Source: Ruminococcaceae bacterium UBA4958
GTDB lineage: Bacteria; Bacillota; Clostridia; Oscillospirales; Acutalibacteraceae
Length of the DNA: 12,762 nucleotides
Assembly: GCA_002397355.1 (NCBI GenBank)
Contig: DHAI01000110.1
Location: 5,903 to 18,664, forward strand
Direction of reading: 5' to 3'
The translations under genes were made by a program, and so were the position numbers. The notes below the pieces were generated by a model, which was not told the origin of the DNA, did no database searches, and saw only the letters and a program-made list of their open reading frames with translations. Positions 7,346 through 12,762 of this stretch are shown here, piece after piece. Positions within the stretch are counted from its first letter, which is position 1. Each line of letters starts with the position of its first letter.

Positions 7346-7378
7346 GGGGGGACAGGAAGCTGTTCCCCCCTTTCATTT
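7346..7378 (+). terminator. Terminator-like hairpin between rny and ymdB
   Basis: GGGGGGACAG (7346-7355) pairs with CTGT and CCCCCC (7360-7370), with one bulged T (7364) and a GAAG loop, followed by TTTCATTT. The stem is very stable, but the T-tract is interrupted and the ymdB ribosome binding site begins right after it. It probably gives partial termination or protects the rny 3' end, leaving ymdB at a lower level. Confidence 0.65.
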
Positions 7379-7393
7379 GGAAAGGAGCCCGCC

Positions 7394-8164
7394 GTGAATA
7401 TTCTGGCAATCGGCGACGTGGTCGGCAGCATCGGCTGCCGTTTCCTGCGCAGCCATCTGCCCTCGCTGAAAAAGATGAAGGGCGTCGACCTCGTGATCGC
7501 CAACGGGGAAAATTCCGCCGACGGCAACGGCCTGACGCCCAGTTCCGTCCGTTACCTGCTGGACAGCGGCGTCGACGTCGTCACCTCCGGGAACCACAGC
7601 TTCCGCCGCAGGGAAAGCTACGACACCTACGACACCTGCGAGTTCCTGCTGCGGCCGGCGAACTTCCCCGCGGCGGCGCCCGGCCGCGGCTTCTGCGTCG
7701 TAGACATGGGCCGCGTGCAGGTGGGCGTCGTCAACCTGATGGGCGTCGTGTATATGGAGAGCCTGGAGTCCCCCTTCGACTGCGCGGACCGCATCCTCGC
7801 GCAGGGAATGCCGAAAATCACCGTCGTGGATTTCCACGCGGAGGCGACGGGGGAAAAGCGCTCGCTTTTCTGGTACCTGGACGGGCGCGTCTCGGCCGTG
7901 TTCGGCACGCACACCCACGTGCAGACGGCGGACGAATGCGTGCTGCCCAACGGCACCGGCTGCATCACGGACCTCGGCATGACCGGGCCGGTGAATTCGG
8001 TGCTCGGCGTAAAGCCGGAGCTCGTCATCCAGAAAATGCGGACAAAGATGCCGGTTCGTTTCGACCTCGCCGCCGGCGGCCCCTGCTGCATCGGCGGCGC
8101 GCTGTTCCAGATCGACGACGCCACCGGAAAAGCCCTTTCCGCGGAGCGCCTGTATATCACCTGA
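7394..8164 (+). CDS. ymdB: YmdB-family metallophosphoesterase (TIGR00282)
   Basis: Cytoplasmic dimetal phosphodiesterase. In Bacillus YmdB hydrolyses cyclic nucleotides (2',3'-cAMP in vitro) and influences the choice between biofilm and motility. It is 256 aa, close to the family norm of about 260. GTG 7394 follows GGAAAGGAG (7379-7387) with 6-nt spacing; the frame is open further upstream inside rny, but family similarity starts at MNILAIGDVVGS. Metal and catalytic residues in order are Asp8 (GDVVG), Glu39-Asn40 (ANGENSA), Asn67-His68 (SGNHSF), His148 (VDFHAEAT), and His173 and His175 (FGTHTHVQT). The region after GNH reads SFRRRE rather than the TWDxKE seen in Bacillus, a lineage difference that leaves the metal ligands intact. 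It lies downstream of rny, as in Bacillus, and RNase Y products with 2',3'-cyclic ends are a suggestive but unproven link. Confidence 0.95.
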   Translation: MNILAIGDVVGSIGCRFLRSHLPSLKKMKGVDLVIANGENSADGNGLTPSSVRYLLDSGVDVVTSGNHSFRRRESYDTYDTCEFLLRPANFPAAAPGRGFCVVDMGRVQVGVVNLMGVVYMESLESPFDCADRILAQGMPKITVVDFHAEATGEKRSLFWYLDGRVSAVFGTHTHVQTADECVLPNGTGCITDLGMTGPVNSVLGVKPELVIQKMRTKMPVRFDLAAGGPCCIGGALFQIDDATGKALSAERLYIT

Positions 8165-8199
8165 ATTCCCGCGCGCAGCCGGCCCGGACGGGAAATTCA
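8162..8199 (+). other. Stem-loop at the ymdB stop codon
   Basis: TGAATTCCCG (8162-8171) pairs with CGGGAAATTCA (8189-8199) with a single bulged A; the stop codon is inside the left arm. No T-tract follows. It may act together with the terminator just downstream or protect the 3' end. Confidence 0.5.
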
Positions 8200-8221
8200 T
8201 CCAGCCGGAATCCCCCGTTTC

Positions 8222-8245
8222 CCCGGCGTCCGCCGGGCTTATTTT
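8222..8245 (+). terminator. Intrinsic terminator of the rny-ymdB unit
   Basis: CCCGGC (8222-8227) pairs with GCCGGG (8232-8237) around GTCC and is followed by CTTATTTT. The position between ymdB and the fakA promoter fits transcript termination. Confidence 0.75.
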
Positions 8246-8249
8246 ACGA

Positions 8250-8278
8250 TTGAATCAATACGCCCGGTATGGTATAAT
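8250..8278 (+). promoter_or_regulatory. fakA: Sigma-A promoter of fakA-recG (extended -10)
   Basis: TTGAAT (8250-8255, 4 of 6 matches), an exact 17-nt spacer and a perfect TATAAT (8273-8278) preceded by TGG, making an extended -10 element. The predicted start is near 8285, giving a leader of about 75 nt before the fakA GTG. Confidence 0.85.
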
Positions 8279-8305
8279 ACGAAATAATAAGGCAGAATAC
8301 AAAAG

Positions 8306-8341
8306 ATGAAAACTACCCGCCTGATGAGGCTGTTTCTTCAT
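8306..8341 (+). other. Leader hairpin in the fakA 5' UTR
   Basis: ATGAAAAC (8306-8313) can pair with GTTTCTTCAT (8332-8341) with a small bulge, and inside it GCCT (8319-8322) pairs with AGGC (8327-8330). It ends 3 nt before the fakA ribosome binding site AAGGGAG (8345-8351), so it could affect access to it. No T-tract follows, so it is not a terminator. Confidence 0.4.
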
Positions 8342-8360
8342 TCTAAGGGAGTGCTGACAA

Positions 8361-10031
8361 GTGATTAACGGAACCGATCTGAAAACGGCGATTATTTCAG
8401 GAGCCAACAATGTGATGAAGCACCGCACGGAGATCGACGACATGAATATCTTCCCCGTTCCGGACGGCGACACCGGTACGAATATGTCGATGACCATCGG
8501 CTCCGCGCTGCGCGAGCTGGAAAAATCGGACACTTCCTCCGCCGGAGAAACGGCGCATATCACCGCCAGCGCGATGCTGCGCGGCGCGCGCGGCAACTCC
8601 GGCGTCATCCTCTCGATCCTTTTCCGCGGCTTCTCCAAGGGACTGGAGGGAAAGGAAGCGGCTTCCGGCGAAGACCTCATCAACGCGCTGGCCATCGGCG
8701 TGGATGGGGCCTACAAGGCCGTGATGAAACCGACGGAGGGCACCATCCTCACCGTGGCCCGCATGGGGTGCGAGGCCGGCCGGAACGCCCTCGGCGACGG
8801 CGTGGAGCCCGCCGCGGTGTGGGAGGCCGTCTGCGGCGGGGCCGAGAAAGCGCTGCAGCAGACGCCGGAGCTTCTGCCCGTCCTGAAGCGCGCCGGCGTC
8901 GTGGACGCGGGCGGCAAAGGGCTCTGCCTCATCTTCGAGGGCATGCTGAGCGTCCTGCGCGACGGCGTTGCCGTCCAGGAGGAAAAATCCCCCGAGAAAA
9001 AGGAAACCGAAACGGAGGACTTCTTCCGCAATGCCGCCGCCGAATTCGACCAGGAGATCCACTTCGCCTACTGCACGGAGTTCATCGTCGGCAGGGACGC
9101 GGACTGCAAGAAAGACCCCGCCGAGCTGCGCGCTTACCTCGAGGGCATCGGCGACTGCGTGCTTGTGGCGGACGACGACGAGATCATCAAGGTCCACGTG
9201 CATACGAACAACCCCGGCAACGCGCTGCAGGCCGCGCTGGCGTTCGGCCAGCTCCTGACCGTGAAGATCGACAACATGAAGGAGCAGCACCGCAAAAACG
9301 CGGAAGCCGAGCAGGCGAAAAAGGCGGAGAAACCCGCTCCCCCGGAGCCTGCGGAACCGACGGGCGACGTCGGATTCGTCGCCGTGGCGGCCGGGCCCGG
9401 CCTGAAAACCCTTTTTACGGACCTCGGGTGCGCGCAGGTCGTCAGCGGCGGGCAGACGATGAACCCCAGCACGCAGGAAATCGTTGCCTCCGTGCTGGCA
9501 ACGCCGGCGAAAACCGTCGTCGTGCTGCCGAACAACAAAAACATCATCCTCGCCGCGGAGCAGGCCGTGCCGCTCGTCACCGACAGGAAGGTCGTCGTGC
9601 TCCCCACCCGGACCATCCCCGAGGGGCTTTCCGCCATGCTTGCCTACAAGCCGGAGATTTCCGTCGAGGAAAACACGGTCGCCATGATGGAAGCCGCCTC
9701 CTCCGTGAACACCGGCACCGTCACTTACGCCGCGCGGGACTCCGAATTCGGCGGGCGCAGGATCCGCAAAAACGACATCATGGGGCTGGTGAACGGGAAG
9801 CTGGAGATTGTGGAGCGTTCCCGCGACATCAGCCGCGTCTGCGTGCGCCTCGTGCGCATGATGGCAAGCCGCACCACGTCGTTCGTCACGATCATCTACG
9901 GCGACGGCGTGAGCGAAAAGGAAGCAAACAACGTGACGAACCAGGTCAAGGCAAAGCTCGGCAGCGACATCGAGGTCACGCTTGTCTGCGGCGGGCAGCC
10001 GGTTTACTACTATATCATCTCCGTCGAGTGA
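8361..10031 (+). CDS. fakA: Fatty acid kinase subunit FakA (YloV, DAK2-domain protein)
   Basis: ATP-dependent kinase that phosphorylates fatty acids bound to a FakB partner, feeding exogenous fatty acids into phospholipid synthesis. It is 556 aa, a usual length. GTG 8361 has AAGGGAG (8345-8351) upstream with 9-nt spacing. The N-terminal DhaL-type ATP domain (about 1-200) carries FPVPDGDTGTN with Mg-binding Asp35, Asp37 and Asn41, GARGNSGVI (75-83) and a KPTEGTILTV segment. The middle domain (about 225-310) has Cys238 and His279/His281 (YCTEF, VHVHTNNPG), matching the metal site reported in FakA proteins. A charged linker rich in Ala, Lys, Glu and Pro (about 312-335) leads to the C-terminal domain (about 336-556). 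No fakB gene lies in the window. recG follows after 21 nt, as part of the same transcript. Confidence 0.94.
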   Translation: MINGTDLKTAIISGANNVMKHRTEIDDMNIFPVPDGDTGTNMSMTIGSALRELEKSDTSSAGETAHITASAMLRGARGNSGVILSILFRGFSKGLEGKEAASGEDLINALAIGVDGAYKAVMKPTEGTILTVARMGCEAGRNALGDGVEPAAVWEAVCGGAEKALQQTPELLPVLKRAGVVDAGGKGLCLIFEGMLSVLRDGVAVQEEKSPEKKETETEDFFRNAAAEFDQEIHFAYCTEFIVGRDADCKKDPAELRAYLEGIGDCVLVADDDEIIKVHVHTNNPGNALQAALAFGQLLTVKIDNMKEQHRKNAEAEQAKKAEKPAPPEPAEPTGDVGFVAVAAGPGLKTLFTDLGCAQVVSGGQTMNPSTQEIVASVLATPAKTVVVLPNNKNIILAAEQAVPLVTDRKVVVLPTRTIPEGLSAMLAYKPEISVEENTVAMMEAASSVNTGTVTYAARDSEFGGRRIRKNDIMGLVNGKLEIVERSRDISRVCVRLVRMMASRTTSFVTIIYGDGVSEKEANNVTNQVKAKLGSDIEVTLVCGGQPVYYYIISVE

Positions 10032-10052
10032 CCGGCCCCGAGAGAGGAAGCC

Positions 10053-12089
10053 ATGGCCAGTCTTTTTCGTGAGGAAATCCAATCGATCAAAGGCGTCGGC
10101 AGGCAGCGCGCCCGGCTTTTCCAGAAGCTCGGCGTTCCGTCTGTCGGCGCTTTGCTTCGCTTTTACCCGCGCGCCTACGAAGACCTCTCCCATCCCGTGC
10201 CGATCCGCTCCGCTCCGCTGGACGAACCGTGCGCCGTGCGCGCCACGGTGACGCAGAGCCCGGCCGGCGTGCGCGTCCGGGGCGGCATGACGGTCTATAA
10301 GGGCCGCGCCGACGACGGGGAAAGCAGCTTCGAGCTCACTTTTTTCAACAACCCTTATGTGGCGAAGCTGCTGAAGGAAGGGGAAACCTACCTTTTTTAC
10401 GGAAAGGTCACGGCGGATTTCCTGCGGCGCGGCATGACGGTGCCGGAATTCTTCCCGGCGGGCGCCTGCCCCCCCATCCGCCCCGTCTACCGCCAGACGG
10501 AGGGCCTGACCAGCCGGGCGATCGGCAGCGCGGTCAAAGAAGCCCTGCGCCGCCTGCCGGAGGAGGTCAGGGACCCCCTGCCGCCCGGTCTGCGCGCCGG
10601 GGCTTCGCTGTGCGGCCTGCGGGAAGCGCTGGAGAACATCCATTTCCCTCCGGACATGGAAGCCGCGGCCCGCGCACGGCGCAGGCTGATCTTCGAGGAA
10701 CTGCTCGTGCTGCAGCTCGGCCTTTCCGGCCTGCGGAACAGGAACGTGCGGGAAAGCCGTTACCGCTTTTCGCGCGACTGTACGGAGGAGTTCTTTTCCC
10801 TGCTGCCCTACCGGCCGACCGGGGCGCAGCGGCGTTCCGTGAAGGAGGCGATGGGCGACCTGGCCAGCGGCCGCGCGATGAACCGCCTGGTACAGGGCGA
10901 CGTCGGCTCCGGAAAAACAGCCGTGGCGGCGGCTCTCTGTTATTGCGCGGCCAAAAACGGGTTTCAGGCCGCGCTGATGGCCCCCACGGAGATCCTGGCG
11001 CAGCAGCACTACGAGTCCCTGCGCGCGATTTTCGAGCCGGCAGGCATCCGCACGGCCCTTCTGACGGGGTCGGCGCCGGCCGCCCGGAAAAAAGAGATCC
11101 TCGGCGGATTGGCGGACGGCAGCGTCGGCCTCGCCGTCGGCACGCACGCGCTGTTCTCGAAGGGCGTGGAGTTCCGCCGCCTCGCGCTCGTCGTGACCGA
11201 CGAGCAGCACCGCTTCGGCGTCACGCAGAGGGCCGCGCTCGCCGCCAAGGGCGACGGCCCCCATCTGCTCGTGATGAGCGCCACGCCGATCCCCCGCACG
11301 CTCGCGCTGATGATCTACGGCGATCTGGACCTTTCCGTCCTGGACGAACTGCCGCCCGGGCGCCGGCAGATCAAGACCTACGCGGTTTCTTCCAGCCTGC
11401 GGCCGCGTATTTTCCGCTTCCTGAAAAATCAGATTGCCGCCGGCAGGCAGTGCTACATCATCTGTCCCACCATCGACGGAGACCAAAACGGCATGGCGAG
11501 CGTGACGCAGTACGCGCAGAAGCTGCGCGCCAAATGGCTGCCCGGCTGCTCCGCCGCGGTCCTGCACGGACGCATGAAGGGCGCGGAAAAAGAGGAGGCC
11601 ATGCGCCGCTTCGCCGCGGGCGAGACGAGCGTGCTCGTCTCCACCACCGTGGTGGAGGTCGGCGTGGACGTGCCGAACGCGACCGTCATGATGGTGGAGA
11701 ACGCGGAGCGGTACGGCCTTTCGCAGCTGCATCAGCTCCGCGGCCGCGTGGGGCGCGGCAGCTGCCAGTCTTACTGCATCCTTCTTTCCGACGCGCGGAG
11801 CGAAACGTCGCGGGCGCGCCTGAAGATCATGTGCGGCACGAACGACGGCTTCCGGATCGCGGACGAAGACCTGCGGCTGCGCGGCCCCGGCGATTTCTTC
11901 GGGAACCGGCAGCACGGGCTGCCCGCGCTGAAAATCGCCGACATGGCGACGGACATGGACTGCCTGCGCGAGGCGCAGGACGCCGCCAAGGCCATCGCGG
12001 CGCGGGACCCCGCGCTCGAGCTGCCGGAGCACCGCGGCCTGCGCGCCGAAGTGCGGCAGCTTTTTGCCCGCACCGACTACTCCCCGTGA
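10053..12089 (+). CDS. recG: ATP-dependent DNA helicase RecG
   Basis: Superfamily-2 double-strand DNA translocase that reverses stalled replication forks and migrates Holliday junctions. It is 678 aa, the normal Firmicute length. ATG 10053 has an AGAGAGGAAG site just upstream (10041-10050). The N-terminus has a helix-hairpin-helix-like segment (IKGVGRQRARLFQKLGV, about 9-25), followed by the wedge/OB-fold domain (about 55-160) that splits the fork. Helicase motifs are Walker A GDVGSGKTA (from Gly282), APTEILAQQH (motif Ia), the Walker B-type DEQHRFG (Asp383-Glu384), MSATPIPRTLAL (motif III), and STTVVEVGVDVPNA followed by HQLRGRVGRG (motifs V and VI). The C-terminal RecG region ending in GPGDFFGNRQHG is present. 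No residue appears to be missing. It follows fakA directly; yloV and recG also lie near each other in Bacillus. Confidence 0.97.
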   Translation: MASLFREEIQSIKGVGRQRARLFQKLGVPSVGALLRFYPRAYEDLSHPVPIRSAPLDEPCAVRATVTQSPAGVRVRGGMTVYKGRADDGESSFELTFFNNPYVAKLLKEGETYLFYGKVTADFLRRGMTVPEFFPAGACPPIRPVYRQTEGLTSRAIGSAVKEALRRLPEEVRDPLPPGLRAGASLCGLREALENIHFPPDMEAAARARRRLIFEELLVLQLGLSGLRNRNVRESRYRFSRDCTEEFFSLLPYRPTGAQRRSVKEAMGDLASGRAMNRLVQGDVGSGKTAVAAALCYCAAKNGFQAALMAPTEILAQQHYESLRAIFEPAGIRTALLTGSAPAARKKEILGGLADGSVGLAVGTHALFSKGVEFRRLALVVTDEQHRFGVTQRAALAAKGDGPHLLVMSATPIPRTLALMIYGDLDLSVLDELPPGRRQIKTYAVSSSLRPRIFRFLKNQIAAGRQCYIICPTIDGDQNGMASVTQYAQKLRAKWLPGCSAAVLHGRMKGAEKEEAMRRFAAGETSVLVSTTVVEVGVDVPNATVMMVENAERYGLSQLHQLRGRVGRGSCQSYCILLSDARSETSRARLKIMCGTNDGFRIADEDLRLRGPGDFFGNRQHGLPALKIADMATDMDCLREAQDAAKAIAARDPALELPEHRGLRAEVRQLFARTDYSP

Positions 12090-12114
12090 ACGGCGTCCGC
12101 CGCCCTTCCGCCGG

Positions 12115-12150
12115 AAAATCGTGGGATGCAACCGCCGGTTGCGGGATTTT
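12115..12150 (+). terminator. Palindrome and probable terminator after recG
   Basis: The core GCAACCG-C-CGGTTGC (12128-12142) is a perfect 7-bp palindrome around one base. It is flanked by AAAATC (12115-12120) and GATTTT (12145-12150), which can also pair across an asymmetric interior loop. It sits 26 nt after the recG stop. The T4 tract makes termination plausible in both directions, but the stem near the T-tract is imperfect. An operator for the next gene is the alternative. Confidence 0.45.
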
Positions 12151-12164
12151 CAAGGCGAATTGGT

Positions 12165-12180
12165 GGTTCGCAACCGCAAC
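12165..12180. repeat. Second copy of the GCAACCGC motif upstream of the XRE gene
   Basis: GGTT-CGC-AACC (12165-12175) is a small inverted repeat. It shares GCAACCGC (12170-12177) with the palindrome 42 nt upstream (12128-12135), and CCGCAAC (12174-12180) is complementary to GTTGCGG (12138-12144). Repeated symmetric motifs ahead of a regulator gene suggest, but do not prove, an autoregulatory site. Confidence 0.3.
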
Positions 12181-12256
12181 TTCCGCTATCCTTGTATCCG
12201 CAGGCAGGCAGAGCCGGGAAAACATCCGGCGGTCAAAGTATGAATGGGGGATTCTT

Positions 12257-12762
12257 ATGATTCTTGCAGAAAAGATCCAGTCCCTGCGGAAGAAAAACGG
12301 CTGGTCCCAGGAAGATCTGGCGGAAAAGCTCAACGTTTCCCGGCAGTCCGTCTCAAAATGGGAAAGCGCCGCCAGTATCCCGGATATCAACAAGATTCTG
12401 GAGCTTGCAAAGCTCTTCGGCGTCACGACGGATTACCTGCTGAAGGACAGCATGGAGCAAACGGAGTACACGGAAACGACGGAGGACGAGGCGCAAAACC
12501 GCCGTTTCGTTTCGCTGCCGGAGGCGAACGACTTCCTGAAAAGCAAGGCGGAGGAAGGCCGGCTGGTCGGTCTCGGCGCGCTGCTGTGCACTTTCTCCCC
12601 CGTGCCGCTGATCTTCCTGAGCGGCCTCGCGATGCCGGAGCCGCCGTGGGCAAACGGCGTGACGGAAAGCGCGGCGGAGGGCGTCGGCGTAACGGTGCTG
12701 CTCCTGATCGTCGCGGCGGGGATCGTGCTGTTCCTCTACGCCGGAGCGCGCGCAAAGCGGTT
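12257..12762 (+). CDS. XRE-family regulator with C-terminal membrane segments (3' partial)
   Basis: DNA-binding protein whose frame stays open to the window edge (168 full codons plus 2 nt). ATG 12257 follows GGGGGA (12245-12250) with 6-nt spacing; an ATG at 12240 closes after six codons. Residues 3-62 form a Cro/CI-type helix-turn-helix: KIQSLRKKNGWSQEDLAEKL, then NVSRQSVSKWES (recognition helix) and LFGVTTDYLL. An acidic linker (about 64-80) and a conserved-looking SLPEANDFLKSKA segment follow. Two hydrophobic stretches come next, at about 103-125 and 143-163, so the protein is probably membrane-anchored with its DNA-binding head in the cytoplasm. Clostridia carry many such HTH-plus-membrane proteins, mostly of unknown signal. 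Its target is unknown; autoregulation through the upstream repeats is conceivable. No convincing promoter was seen directly upstream. Confidence 0.88.
   Translation, partial: MILAEKIQSLRKKNGWSQEDLAEKLNVSRQSVSKWESAASIPDINKILELAKLFGVTTDYLLKDSMEQTEYTETTEDEAQNRRFVSLPEANDFLKSKAEEGRLVGLGALLCTFSPVPLIFLSGLAMPEPPWANGVTESAAEGVGVTVLLLIVAAGIVLFLYAGARAKR

Noticed and set aside
5698..7527. A 609-codon open frame on the minus strand, antisense to rny
   Set aside because: It is a low-complexity translation rich in Asp, Val, Phe and Leu that mirrors RNase Y codons. It has no domain or convincing start site, and the sense gene is certain.
8285..8360. A riboswitch in the fakA leader
   Set aside because: The leader is about 75 nt with one small hairpin and no recognisable aptamer core or alternate terminator.
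8768..10072. A 434-codon plus-strand frame overlapping fakA, and a 303-codon one over ymdB (7342-8253)
   Set aside because: These are alternate-frame readings of GC-rich genes giving Arg-rich translations; the overlapped proteins carry complete catalytic motifs.
8397..12131. A 1244-codon open frame on the minus strand, antisense to fakA and recG
   Set aside because: Both sense genes are unmistakable across the same span. The antisense product is compositionally biased (Arg, Ala, Gly, His, Asp-rich) with no recognisable domain. High GC at third codon positions suppresses stops on the opposite strand.
1..12762. A novel defence or biosynthetic gene system
   Set aside because: Every sizeable gene belongs to a known family (importer, rny, ymdB, fakA, recG, XRE regulator) and no unexplained coding stretch remains. 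The unexplained signals are short regulatory structures.

Overview
The window looks like chromosome of a moderately high-GC Firmicute of the class Clostridia, most plausibly Oscillospiraceae (Ruminococcaceae) or a close relative. This rests on strong purine-rich Shine-Dalgarno sites, GTG and TTG starts, intrinsic-terminator-like hairpins, sigma-A-type promoters, and a Gram-positive housekeeping set (RNase Y, YmdB, FakA). The taxonomic placement is inference. All genes run on the + strand.

Region 1 (1-5454) is the distal part of an ABC importer operon of the peptide/nickel (Dpp/Opp) superfamily. It holds a family-5 substrate-binding protein (5' end outside the window), two permeases and two ATPases. 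The ATPases overlap by 8 nt, and the genes from the first permease onward are tightly packed. A hairpin followed by T-rich sequence separates the binding-protein gene from the permeases. It probably lets the binding protein be made in excess over the membrane complex. The aromatic-rich C-terminus of the binding protein hints at oligosaccharide rather than peptide uptake, but the substrate cannot be read from the sequence.

Region 2 (5455-5781) is a 327-nt intergenic stretch. It contains a 22-bp perfect inverted repeat, a GC-rich hairpin, a sigma-A promoter whose -35 box lies inside a 7-bp inverted repeat, and a hairpin plus T5 tract starting almost at the predicted transcription start.

Region 3 (5782-8164) holds rny (RNase Y, TTG start) and ymdB (metal-dependent phosphodiesterase), separated by a terminator-like hairpin that abuts the ymdB ribosome binding site. 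Region 4 (8165-12089) starts with a clear terminator and a strong extended -10 promoter, followed by fakA (fatty-acid kinase, YloV family) and recG (branch-migration helicase), 21 nt apart. Region 5 (12090-12762) has a short palindrome-rich gap and the 5' part of a membrane-anchored XRE-type regulator that runs off the window.

No mobile element, CRISPR array, tRNA or rRNA was recognised, and I see no convincing undescribed multi-gene system. The interesting signals are regulatory: RNA structures at nearly every junction, and the crowded rny upstream region.
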